From the NCBI GenBank assembly GCA_965220615.1, contig CBDCQL010000002.1, positions 558,001-622,000 of the forward strand: DNA of 64,000 bases, given 5' to 3'. Under the pieces are notes generated by a model. It saw nothing but the letters and a program-made list of their open reading frames with translations, ran no database searches and was not told the origin of the DNA. The translations under genes were made by a program, and so were the position numbers. Positions 8,112 to 15,141 of this stretch are shown here, piece by piece. The DNA is from JAGWBD01 sp965220615. Lineage in GTDB: Bacteria; Chloroflexota; Anaerolineae; Aggregatilineales; Phototrophicaceae. Within the stretch, counting starts at the first letter, position 1. The number at the start of each line of letters is the position of its first letter.

Positions 8112-8420
8112 TTACTCCTGCCGGAGGGAAAGGGCTCTTACGCGCCCCGCCCGGCCCCCGGCGATACTGGGAATGATGCGCAGGCTGTCACCCGCGTCGA
8201 GGCCGGTTTCCAGCCCGTCCAGAAAACGAATGTCTTCTTCACCCAGGAAGACGTTGACAAAGTTGCGCAACTCCTGCCCTTCGTAAAGGTGTTGCCGCAA
8301 CTCCGGATAGCGCGCGGTCAGGTCCTCCAGCGCGGCACCGATGGTAGCGCCGTCCACTTCCACGACGGCCTGCTCCCCGGTGTAGGCGCGCAGGGGGCTG
8401 GGAATACGTACTGTGACCAT
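8112..8420 (-). CDS. MoaD/ThiS-type ubiquitin-like sulfur carrier with C-terminal tail
   Basis: A 102-residue beta-grasp protein of the MoaD/ThiS/CysO family. The family usually ends in Gly-Gly, which is adenylated by a MoeB-like enzyme and converted to thiocarboxylate. Here the conserved IIPSIAGG ends at Gly89, but 13 residues follow (RAGRVRALSLRQE) before a clear TAA. The tail must be removed for Gly89 to be activated. The neighbouring JAMM metallopeptidase is the obvious candidate, by analogy with QbsE/QbsD and HcyS/HcyD. Residues FVNVFLGEEDIRFLDGLETGLDAGD match CysO-type carriers well. It lies 12 nt before the MoeB-rhodanese gene. Confidence 0.9.
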   Translation of the reverse strand: MVTVRIPSPLRAYTGEQAVVEVDGATIGAALEDLTARYPELRQHLYEGQELRNFVNVFLGEEDIRFLDGLETGLDAGDSLRIIPSIAGGRAGRVRALSLRQE

Positions 8421-8464
8421 ACTCTTGCAACTCCTCGCGGCTAATGCCTGCAGTATACCTAAAA

Positions 8465-8536
8465 TGGTGCGCGCGGGAGTCGAACCCGCTCACGTCGCAT
8501 TGGTCATGCATCGCTACACCCTGCGGCCCGCGCACC
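8465..8536 (-). tRNA. tRNA-like element, probably degenerate (isotype not assignable)
   Basis: A perfect 7-bp acceptor stem (GGTGCGC / GCGCACC) and a perfect T-arm (GCGGG-TTCGACT-CCCGC with consensus TTCGANT loop) define a 72-nt cloverleaf including discriminator A. The D-arm is weak (CGC/GCG). The anticodon arm is odd: the only stem, roughly GCA/TGC, leaves the loop TGACCAA, whose position 33 is G rather than U. No standard anticodon can be read confidently, so this may be a decayed tRNA or a tRNA mimic. It occupies the gap between the JAMM and sulfur-carrier genes on the same strand, 7 nt after the JAMM stop. Confidence 0.45.
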
Positions 8537-8543
8537 CGGCCTT

Positions 8544-8975
8544 TCAGTCGTTGACAACCTCCAGCGTCTCACCGTCAAAGCGACTGCGATCCGTCCTCAG
8601 GCGCCAGGCGAGCATTTCCCGGGCAGCACCGGCCTGAACCCGTGTGATGAGATAGACGAAGTTGGGCAGGGCATGTTCCTTGTCGTAGTCCGATGGAATG
8701 GCCGGGGAATCCGGATGGCTGTGGTAATAGCCGAGCAAGGCCAGACCGCGCAGGTCGGCCTCGTCTTCCAGACGCATCCAGTCCTGCGGCGTCATCGCAT
8801 AGCGATGGTGCTGTTCGGCCGCCTCAAAGACGTTTTCAACGGCGATGCTTTCGCACACCGTTGCCACGTCCTGCGCAACCTCGCCCAGGAGAAAACCTCC
8901 GCCCTCATTGGGCCAGGTCTGCTCCAGATGGTGAAAAATGTGCGCCTGCAGTTCCTGCGAGATGCGGACGGGCAT
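8544..8975 (-). CDS. JAMM/MPN+ family metallopeptidase (Mov34-like)
   Basis: A 143-residue single-domain JAMM zinc peptidase. Motifs are the catalytic Glu within EGGGFLLGE (about residues 25-33) and the Zn site HSHPDSPAIPSDYD (HxH-x7-S-x2-D form, about 87-100). Such enzymes cut after the C-terminal glycine of ubiquitin-like carriers (Mec+ on CysO-cysteine, QbsD on QbsE, HcyD on HcyS). The gene for a tailed sulfur carrier lies about 120 nt downstream and the E1-like enzyme follows, so a processing role is a strong inference. ATG at 8975 is preferred over GTG at 8990 because GGAGAG lies 7 nt before it. Confidence 0.9.
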   Translation of the reverse strand: MPVRISQELQAHIFHHLEQTWPNEGGGFLLGEVAQDVATVCESIAVENVFEAAEQHHRYAMTPQDWMRLEDEADLRGLALLGYYHSHPDSPAIPSDYDKEHALPNFVYLITRVQAGAAREMLAWRLRTDRSRFDGETLEVVND

Positions 8976-9001
8976 TTCACGACTCTCCACTCAAACAAAA
9001 C

Positions 9002-9020
9002 GCCAACCGGGAGGGTTGGC
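9002..9020 (-). terminator. Hairpin plus T-rich run in the leader of the JAMM gene
   Basis: On the minus strand a perfect 7-bp stem GCCAACC / GGTTGGC with loop CTCCC is followed by GTTTTGTTTG. It looks like an intrinsic terminator placed only about 25 nt before the JAMM start codon, so it could be an attenuator of the carrier cassette. It could equally block read-through antisense transcription. No alternative antiterminator pairing was found by eye. Confidence 0.45.
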
Positions 9021-9190
9021 ACTGGCGCCACTGCTGCAAAATGATACAGCGTCCCGGGTGTGAAATCTGGTCAGGGACAGGTACAGACTGTATATGGAAA
9101 GACTGCGGCAGGGGAGAAACTCATGTGGGCAGTGTATCATGCGCAGTTGCCGGGTGCAAGCGCTGGCCGGTGACTGCCGTGAGGCGGGCG

Positions 9191-9219
9191 TTGATTCAGG
9201 GGGAGGGCGTTGCTATACT
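9191..9219 (+). promoter_or_regulatory. Promoter of citrate synthase
   Basis: TTGATT (9191-9196), 17-nt spacer, TATACT (9214-9219), with an extended TGC just before the -10. Initiation would be near 9226, giving a leader of about 75 nt. Confidence 0.65.
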
Positions 9220-9301
9220 GGCCGCCCCCGCAGCTGGCGTCCCAATGTTATCCGGCACTGGCAAGAGGGATTGAGGTTCGTAGATTCGCCGGGGAGCGAG
9301 C

Positions 9302-10462
9302 ATGAGCGAGCAGGCAAACAGGGGGCTGGAGGGAGTTGTAGTCGGGGAGACTCGTACCAGCCTGGTGGACGGGGCGGCTGGCAGGCTGTCCTACGGCGGT
9401 TATCGTATTGAGGACCTGGCCGCCCATGCTTCCTTCGAGGAAGTCGTCTTCCTGCTCTGGAACAATCGTCTGCCGGACGCCGCAGAACTGGAAGCCTTGC
9501 GCCATGAAATTGCCGGCAACGCCAGCCTGCCCGATGACCTGCTGACACAAGTCCGCAGTTATCCTGCTGATGCCGAGCCCATGGCCGTTCTGGAATCGGC
9601 TGTGGCTGCGCTTTCCTTCCACGACGCTGACGCAGCGGACAACTCGCTGGAAGCGTCGCGCCGCAAGGCCGTTCGCCTGACCGGTCAAATCACCACGCTG
9701 TGCGCCGCCTGGATCCGGCTGCGTCAGGGCGCAGATCCGATCGCGCCACGCAGCGATTTGTCGCTTGCGCAGAACTTTCTTTATATGTTACGTGGCGTCA
9801 AGCCGGATGAGACGGCGTCGGCGGCGCTAAACGTGTATCTGGTGCTGCTGGCCGAGCACGGCATGAATGCCAGCACCTTCACCGCCCGCGTGGTCACGGC
9901 GACCGAATCAGACATCCACAGCGCCGTCGTGGCCGCCATCGGCGCGTTGAAGGGGCCGGCCCATGGCGGCGCCAACACGGCGGCCATGAACATGTTCATG
10001 GAAATCGGTGATCCCTGCCGTGTGCCGGACTGGTTCAGCGACGAGGTGCTGAACAAACGGCGTCGTATCATGGGAATCGGCCATCGCGTCTACAAGGCCC
10101 CCGACCCGCGGGCCGGTGTACTCAAGCGACATGCCCGCGCCCTCGCCGACAGCACCGGCAACAGCAAATGGTTTGATATCGCCGAAAAACTGGAACTGGC
10201 CGCCCGCGCCGAAGACTTCTTCATCCAGAGACGCCTGTTTCCGAACGTGGACTACTACAGCGCCATCCTGCTTTACACGATCGACCTGGACGTGGACATG
10301 TTTACGCCGCTCTTCGTCATGAGCCGAATCGCCGGCTGGTCGGCCCATATCTTTGAACAAAAGCGCAACAACCGCCTCATCCGGCCCAGCGCCAACTACA
10401 TCGGCCCGCTGGACCTGGAATGGAAACCCGTCGCGGAACGACCGCTACAGTCAACGGGCTGA
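9302..10462 (+). CDS. gltA: Citrate synthase (type II/2-methylcitrate synthase family)
   Basis: Condenses oxaloacetate with acetyl-CoA to citrate. At 386 residues it matches the short Gram-positive/archaeal form, which includes 2-methylcitrate synthases. The three catalytic positions are visible: His in GPAHGGANTAAM (about 220), His in GIGHRVYKAPDPRAG (about 260), and the Asp region near the NVDYYSAILLYTIDLDVDMF segment. Arg-containing SRIAGWSAHIFEQ lies near 340. ATG at 9302 is preceded by GGGGAGCGAG. The gene has its own promoter and no TCA-cycle neighbours. Citrate versus methylcitrate specificity cannot be decided; no prpB or prpD is nearby. Confidence 0.93.
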   Translation: MSEQANRGLEGVVVGETRTSLVDGAAGRLSYGGYRIEDLAAHASFEEVVFLLWNNRLPDAAELEALRHEIAGNASLPDDLLTQVRSYPADAEPMAVLESAVAALSFHDADAADNSLEASRRKAVRLTGQITTLCAAWIRLRQGADPIAPRSDLSLAQNFLYMLRGVKPDETASAALNVYLVLLAEHGMNASTFTARVVTATESDIHSAVVAAIGALKGPAHGGANTAAMNMFMEIGDPCRVPDWFSDEVLNKRRRIMGIGHRVYKAPDPRAGVLKRHARALADSTGNSKWFDIAEKLELAARAEDFFIQRRLFPNVDYYSAILLYTIDLDVDMFTPLFVMSRIAGWSAHIFEQKRNNRLIRPSANYIGPLDLEWKPVAERPLQSTG

Positions 10463-10490
10463 GTGGCCTGCCGCAGAACGGTCGGCCGCA

Positions 10491-10499
10491 GGCTATACT
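10491..10499 (+). promoter_or_regulatory. -10 element of the recombinase gene
   Basis: GGC-TATACT with the last T at 10499. The start ATG of the next gene is at 10506, exactly where transcription should begin, so the mRNA may be leaderless. No -35 was recognised. Confidence 0.5.
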
Positions 10500-10505
10500 G
10501 GCCCC

Positions 10506-11561
10506 ATGAGCCGTCAAAAATCCGGAAACTCCGCGTTGACGTTGAGCGAGAGCGTGGAACCGTCATTCGACCTCTTACACGCCCTGCCAGGCCGAACCTC
10601 CAGCCCGCATACGCATCGCGCCTACTATCGCTGGATCGACGCCTGGCTTGCGGATCACGCCGGTCTGCCGCGCACACGCGGGGACCACCGCATCGCCCGT
10701 ATGCGCGCCCTGCCGCTCGCCACGCTGTGCGAGACCCTGAGCGCGGCGCGCCTGCGCGCCTGGCTTGGCTGGCTGGCGGAGAAGGGGCAAAGTCGTCCCT
10801 CGATCGATCAGGCGCGCGCGGCGGTCGTCACGCTGACCCAACTGCTGGTGGAGGCGGGCTGGCTGGAAGACGTGGTCGGCGCCACCATGGCCAACGTCCG
10901 TTCACCAAAGGCGGCCGGTGGCCGACGCGCGGGTCGCTGGTTGGACACCGATGAAATCAGGCGCCTTGTCGCCGCTGGACAGCGTGTCGGCAACAACAGC
11001 AACCAGAAGTTGCGCAACCGCCTGGTGCTTTGCCTGATGTGTACGTTGGCGCTGCGACGTGAGGAGTTGGCGACTCTGCGCCTTGATGACTTCAGCGTGC
11101 AGAATGGCCGGCCCGTACTGCGCGTACGGGGGAAGGGCAACAGCATTGCCGTGCTGGATTTACCTGCGTCGGCACTGGAGGCCCTGCAGGACTGGCGCCA
11201 GGCCCTGGCCGGGCAGGGTCCGGTCGACGGGGACGCGCCGCTGCTGCGACGTTTGTGGAAGGGCGGCCGCATCAGCGATGACGGACTGTCAACGGAAGGC
11301 ATCTGGCACATCGTCGATCTCGCCTCACAGCAGGCCGGGCTGGGCCACGTTGCGCCCCATGATCTACGTCGCTCGGTCGCCGGCACATTGCAGGAAGCCG
11401 GCGTGACGGTGGACGTGATCAGTCGGCTGCTGCGCCATGGCAACGTCGCCGTAACGGAACACTATCTGAGCCGTCTGCCCCAAAGAAATGAGGGAGGCTT
11501 GCTCATGGAACAGTTGCTGGCGCGGGAAGGCCAGGCAGAAACGCTCAATCAGGCTCAATAG
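10506..11561 (+). CDS. Tyrosine recombinase/integrase (XerC/D-like)
   Basis: A 351-residue site-specific recombinase with the usual two domains: an N-terminal SAM-like core-binding domain (about 20-120) and a C-terminal catalytic domain (about 145-335). The active-site set is readable: Arg in LALRREEL (about 183), Lys in VRGKGNS (about 209), HDLRR (about 284-288), His in LLRHGN (about 309) and the nucleophile Tyr in EHYLS (about 319). It is about 50 residues longer than XerC/D. No attachment site, excisionase or phage gene is nearby, so a chromosomal Xer-type or relic role is open. Its end overlaps the convergent CPBP gene by 7 nt. Confidence 0.88.
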   Translation: MSRQKSGNSALTLSESVEPSFDLLHALPGRTSSPHTHRAYYRWIDAWLADHAGLPRTRGDHRIARMRALPLATLCETLSAARLRAWLGWLAEKGQSRPSIDQARAAVVTLTQLLVEAGWLEDVVGATMANVRSPKAAGGRRAGRWLDTDEIRRLVAAGQRVGNNSNQKLRNRLVLCLMCTLALRREELATLRLDDFSVQNGRPVLRVRGKGNSIAVLDLPASALEALQDWRQALAGQGPVDGDAPLLRRLWKGGRISDDGLSTEGIWHIVDLASQQAGLGHVAPHDLRRSVAGTLQEAGVTVDVISRLLRHGNVAVTEHYLSRLPQRNEGGLLMEQLLAREGQAETLNQAQ

Positions 11562-12325
11562 CCCTGGCTGGCGACAAAGGGCAGGAAGATCAACGTCAGG
11601 TTGACGCCGATTTGACATAGCCAGGCGGCAGCCAGGCCGTTTCGCTGTCTCACGTAACCATAAAGCAAGTTCATCATGAGCAGTGCGGTAGAGACGATCA
11701 AACCGATCGCCGGAAAGCGGGAGACGTCCAGCAGGGGAAGGTAAAGCAGAATAGACCACAGGCTGGCCATCAGGCCGGTCAGCCAAAAGACGAAGCGTTG
11801 CTGCAACAGGCCGCGAAAAAAGAGCGTTTCCGCCAGTGGAATGACGAAAATCAACAGGGCGAGCAGGGAACTGCTGCGCAGGCCGCCAAACATGCGCTGA
11901 CTGATGGCCCCCAAAGTGTTTTCCCCGAAAACCAGCATGGGGCCGGAAAGCACCAGCGCAAAGGTCACGCCCCATGCCAGGTTTGCGGGCGTCTCGACGT
12001 CGATTTGTTCGCCATCCGCCAGCAGCCAGTTGGCCACGCCGTAGCCGGACATCGCCAGCCACAGGAGCACAAGACGCAGGTCATGCTGGCCGGCGGGAAG
12101 TGCGGTCAGGCCGAGGGAGAGCGCCAGCAGGAGGAGAAGGGCGAATAGCGGGTCATTGCGGCCGGCGATTCCGGCGGGCAGGACGTCGTCATCATCGCCC
12201 GGTTCCGCCTCTGGTGTGCCCGTTTCATGCCCCGGGTCGTCAGGGACCAGGCCCTCCGGTTCTTCGCCGTCTGGCAGGGAGTCCTCATTTTCCCCGAATT
12301 GGTCCAGGTCTTCCGGCCGCTTCAT
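11555..12325 (-). CDS. CPBP family (Abi/CAAX-like) intramembrane protein
   Basis: A 256-residue protein. The first 55 residues are soluble and strongly acidic with Gly/Pro (runs of Asp/Glu such as GDDDD). About six to seven hydrophobic segments follow between 58 and 250. The CPBP core motif is seen as PLAETLFFRGLLQQRF (about 165-180). The canonical EExxxR appears as AExxxxR-like, with the first Glu replaced by Ala, and the downstream FxxxH and HxxxN/D motifs are not evident. Proteolytic activity is therefore uncertain. The gene overlaps the downstream threonine aldolase start by 4 nt (ATGA is shared with the aldolase stop). Confidence 0.75.
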   Translation of the reverse strand: MKRPEDLDQFGENEDSLPDGEEPEGLVPDDPGHETGTPEAEPGDDDDVLPAGIAGRNDPLFALLLLLALSLGLTALPAGQHDLRLVLLWLAMSGYGVANWLLADGEQIDVETPANLAWGVTFALVLSGPMLVFGENTLGAISQRMFGGLRSSSLLALLIFVIPLAETLFFRGLLQQRFVFWLTGLMASLWSILLYLPLLDVSRFPAIGLIVSTALLMMNLLYGYVRQRNGLAAAWLCQIGVNLTLIFLPFVASQGY

Positions 12326-13368
12326 GAGAGAATTTGACGGAATCCTCGCAGCACCTGTTCAACATCATTGGCGGTCACCCAGTAATGGGTCACCAGGCGA
12401 ATTGTCGTGGGCGAGTAACGGTTACGGGCGATCTGCACGTTGTATTCGTCCAGCAGCCGTGTGGCAAGCGCTTCCACCGAGAGTGGAGCCTCTGGCGACA
12501 GTTCCAGATAGACCATGTTGGTGTAGACGAGGGTCGGGTCCACGCTGACCCACGGGATGTCCACGAGGCCTTCCGCCAGCATGCAGGCGTGGGCGTGGTC
12601 TTCGTGCAAGCGCTGCGGAATGCGGCGCAACGCTACCAGACCGGCGGCGGCCAGAATACCCGCCTGTCGCAGGCCGCCCCCCAGCGCCTTGCGCGTGCGT
12701 CTGGCCTCCGCAATGAAACACGCGTCACCCAGCAGCAGGGAGCCCACCGGCGCGCACAGGCCTTTGGACAGGCAGAAGGCGACGCTGTCGGCCGCGGCCA
12801 CGAGGTCGCTGACCGGTGTGCCAAGGGCGGCCGCGGCGTTAAAGATTCGTGCGCCGTCGATATGCAGTTTCAGACCATGGGCATGGGCGAATTCGCCAAC
12901 ACTGTCGGTGTAGGCGCCGCTGACGGGCACGCCATACAGGGAGCCCTGGGTGTTTTCGAGGGCGATCAGCCGCGTGCGGGGCATGTGTTCATCGTCCTCG
13001 CGGATGGCGCCCTCGATCTGGTCCAGGTCCAGCGTACCGTCCGGATTCAACTCGAGGGTGTTGAGTTGAATGCCGCCAAAGGAAGCGGCATTGGCCGCCT
13101 CGGAACGGAAGATGTGCGCCTGCTTGCCGAGGATGACCTCGTCGCCGCGCTGGCAATGGGTGAGCAGGGCGGTGAGATTGCCCATCGTCCCGCTGGCGAC
13201 GAAGAGCGCCGCCTCCTTGCCAAGCATTTCGGCTGCCTCAGCCTCGAGGCGATTGAGCGTGGGGTCGTCGCCATAGACGTCGTCACCGACTTCCGCCTGC
13301 GCCATGGCAGCGCGCATCTCGTCGGTGGGCCAGGTCACGGTGTCACTGCGCAGGTCGATCGTGTCCAT
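12322..13368 (-). CDS. ltaE: Low-specificity L-threonine aldolase
   Basis: A fold-type I PLP enzyme cleaving L-threonine/allo-threonine to glycine and acetaldehyde. The N-terminus IDLRSDTVTWPTDEM is diagnostic. GDDVYGDDPTLNRLE and FVASGTMGNLTAL follow, and the PLP Lys lies in the CLSKGLCAPVGSLL segment (about 200). HIDGARIFNAA carries the cofactor Asp. At 348 residues it is the normal size. I use ATG at 13368, preceded by AGGA with a 5-nt spacer; ATG at 13374 adds two residues and lacks a Shine-Dalgarno. Its stop overlaps the CPBP start, so the two are transcribed together. Confidence 0.94.
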   Translation of the reverse strand: MDTIDLRSDTVTWPTDEMRAAMAQAEVGDDVYGDDPTLNRLEAEAAEMLGKEAALFVASGTMGNLTALLTHCQRGDEVILGKQAHIFRSEAANAASFGGIQLNTLELNPDGTLDLDQIEGAIREDDEHMPRTRLIALENTQGSLYGVPVSGAYTDSVGEFAHAHGLKLHIDGARIFNAAAALGTPVSDLVAAADSVAFCLSKGLCAPVGSLLLGDACFIAEARRTRKALGGGLRQAGILAAAGLVALRRIPQRLHEDHAHACMLAEGLVDIPWVSVDPTLVYTNMVYLELSPEAPLSVEALATRLLDEYNVQIARNRYSPTTIRLVTHYWVTANDVEQVLRGFRQILS

Positions 13369-13434
13369 CGGCATCCTGTATCGTCTTGTGGCAGCGTTTC
13401 AGGCGGGTACAATCATAGCAGAGGAGTTCTGTGC

Positions 13435-14520
13435 ATGGCCACAATCACCTTACGCAAGGTCAGCAAAAGTTTCAGCCGAAAAGTGGAAGGCGTTCGCCGC
13501 GACGTGCGGGCGGTTGATGGCGTGTCCCTGAAACTGGAAGACGGTGAAGTGCTCGGCGTGCTGGGTCCGTCCGGTTGCGGCAAGTCCACCTTTTTGCGTC
13601 TGATCGCGGGGTTGGAAACGCCGGATTCCGGCGAGGTCTTCTATGACGGCCAGGCGTTGAACGAAATCGAAATGAAAGACCGCGGCATTGGCATGGTGTT
13701 TCAGAACGGCGCCCTGATGCCTCACTGGGAAGGCCGGCGCAGCGTGGGTCTGTTTCTTAATATACGCAAGCGGGACGAGGAACTGCCGGATCGCGTGAAG
13801 GAAGTGGCGAAGATCACCGGCATCGGCCTGGATGCCTTGCTTGAGAAGCGGCCAAAGCACCTTTCCGGTGGCGAAGTGCAGCGAGTCGGGATAGCGCGCG
13901 CCCTGGCCCGCGACCCGCGCCTGTTCCTCTTTGACGAGCCCTTCGCCAATCTGGATGCGAAGATCCGCGCCCAGGCGCGCGTGGAACTGAAGCGACTGCT
14001 CAACGCCTTCCCGGTCACCTCGGTCTACGTCACGCACGATCAGATTGAGGCAATTGCGCTGGCGCAGCGCATCGCCGTCATGCGCGACGGCGGTATCGAG
14101 CAGGTCGGCAGCTACCGCGAGCTCTACGAAAGCCCCGCCAACCTCTTCGTCGCCGGTTTCATCGGCACCCCCCTGATGAACGAATTCCGGGGCCGCGCCT
14201 CCGGGGGCAGCTGGCGCGGACGCAGCTTTGCCGGCTTGCCCATACGCAAAGACCTGGAAGACGGCGCCCTGATCACCATGGGCATCCGCCCGGACCGCAT
14301 CCGCCTGGTTGCGGAAGGGGGCGTGCCGGCCGTCGTCGAGCGCGTGACGCCATTTTTCGCCGAACGCTACCAACTTCTCGACTTGCAGCAAGGGCGGGAA
14401 CGCTGGCGAGTCTCCGTACCGGCGAACTTTCAGGTCCAGCCGGGAAACACCCTGCGCTGCGAACCGGACCCGGAAGGCGTCCTCTATTTCGACACCCTGA
14501 ACGGCAGGCGGGTCGGTTAG
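13435..14520 (+). CDS. ABC transporter ATP-binding protein (sugar/polyamine-importer type, orphan)
   Basis: A 361-residue importer ATPase with a C-terminal TOBE region (about 245-360). Motifs are Walker A GPSGCGKST (about 42-50), Q-loop in GMVFQNGAL, signature LSGGEVQR, Walker B LFLFDEPFANLDA, and H-loop VTHDQ. The overall layout is that of MalK/UgpC/PotA proteins powering uptake of sugars, glycerol-phosphate or polyamines. No permease or binding protein is adjacent, so it may serve systems elsewhere, as MsmX does in Bacillus. The start is ATG 13435 with GAGGAG upstream. The open frame reaches much further upstream but lies antisense to the threonine aldolase. The 3' end overlaps comEA, convergent, by 4 nt. 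Confidence 0.92.
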   Translation: MATITLRKVSKSFSRKVEGVRRDVRAVDGVSLKLEDGEVLGVLGPSGCGKSTFLRLIAGLETPDSGEVFYDGQALNEIEMKDRGIGMVFQNGALMPHWEGRRSVGLFLNIRKRDEELPDRVKEVAKITGIGLDALLEKRPKHLSGGEVQRVGIARALARDPRLFLFDEPFANLDAKIRAQARVELKRLLNAFPVTSVYVTHDQIEAIALAQRIAVMRDGGIEQVGSYRELYESPANLFVAGFIGTPLMNEFRGRASGGSWRGRSFAGLPIRKDLEDGALITMGIRPDRIRLVAEGGVPAVVERVTPFFAERYQLLDLQQGRERWRVSVPANFQVQPGNTLRCEPDPEGVLYFDTLNGRRVG

Positions 14521-15119
14521 TCGAAGCGCAGCAACCCTTCCAGCTGACGCAGCAGGGAGGGCCCGACGCCAGTCACGGCATCCAGGTCCTCCAGCGCCGC
14601 GAAACTCCCCTGGGCCTCGCGCCAGGCGATTATGCGCTGCGCCAGTACGGGCCCGACGCCGGGCAATTGCTGCAACTCTTCCGTCGTCGCCCTGTTTATG
14701 TCGATGCGTGGATCCCCGGTGGCCAGCAAGGGCGAGGGCCGGCCGCGTTCAGCCACGTGCACCTGCATGCCGTCCCGCAGTTCTTCAGCCAGATTGACGC
14801 GATCAAGATCTGCGCTGGCCAGCGGGCCGCCAGCCGACTCGATGGCGTCCTCTACGCGGCTGCCGGGAGGAAGTCTGAGTACCCGGGGTTCGTGCACCGC
14901 CCCGCTGACGTACACGGTCACGGGGCCAGGTGTGGGCGACGGAGTGGGGGTCGCGGTGGGCGGCGGCGGAATGACGCGGATTTCAAGGGGCTCCGGTCGC
15001 GTCTGCTGCCACAGGGAAACCGCGCTCGTGACGATCAACAGCGGCAGGGCGATGGCGAAGAGGACTTGCCGCAGGGGCGGCCTGTCGCTGGCGGGAGTGT
15101 GATTACGGGGATCGGGCAT
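14517..15119 (-). CDS. comEA: ComEA-like DNA-binding competence protein
   Basis: A 200-residue protein with one N-terminal membrane anchor (about 17-36), a Pro/Thr spacer (about 50-68), and an SLBB-type domain (VTVYVSGAVHEPRVLRLPPG, about 68-130). A C-terminal double helix-hairpin-helix follows (INRATTEELQQLPGVGPVLAQRIIAWR then LDAVTGVGPSLLRQLE, about 140-198). ComEA binds incoming double-stranded DNA at the outer membrane face and hands it to the ComEC channel. No comEC is in the window. The family length of about 200 is normal. The gene may form a transcription unit with the convergent-side genes only; upstream it is 22 nt after the AhpD-like gene stop. Confidence 0.9.
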   Translation of the reverse strand: MPDPRNHTPASDRPPLRQVLFAIALPLLIVTSAVSLWQQTRPEPLEIRVIPPPPTATPTPSPTPGPVTVYVSGAVHEPRVLRLPPGSRVEDAIESAGGPLASADLDRVNLAEELRDGMQVHVAERGRPSPLLATGDPRIDINRATTEELQQLPGVGPVLAQRIIAWREAQGSFAALEDLDAVTGVGPSLLRQLEGLLRFD

Positions 15120-15141
15120 GGCGTCATTGAATGCAGGGATG

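Larger units (their letters stand above)
8976..9301. other. Intergenic region between the divergent JAMM and citrate synthase genes
   Basis: 326 nt without a convincing gene. It holds a hairpin followed by a T-rich run pointing toward the JAMM gene (9002-9020), and a sigma70-like promoter toward citrate synthase (9191-9219). An AT-richer stretch (9070-9140) shows no further signal that I can name. Confidence 0.6.

Noticed and set aside
12334..13434. Upstream in-frame extension of the ABC ATPase
   Set aside because: Lies antisense to threonine aldolase. The ATPase begins at the canonical start after GAGGAG at 13435.
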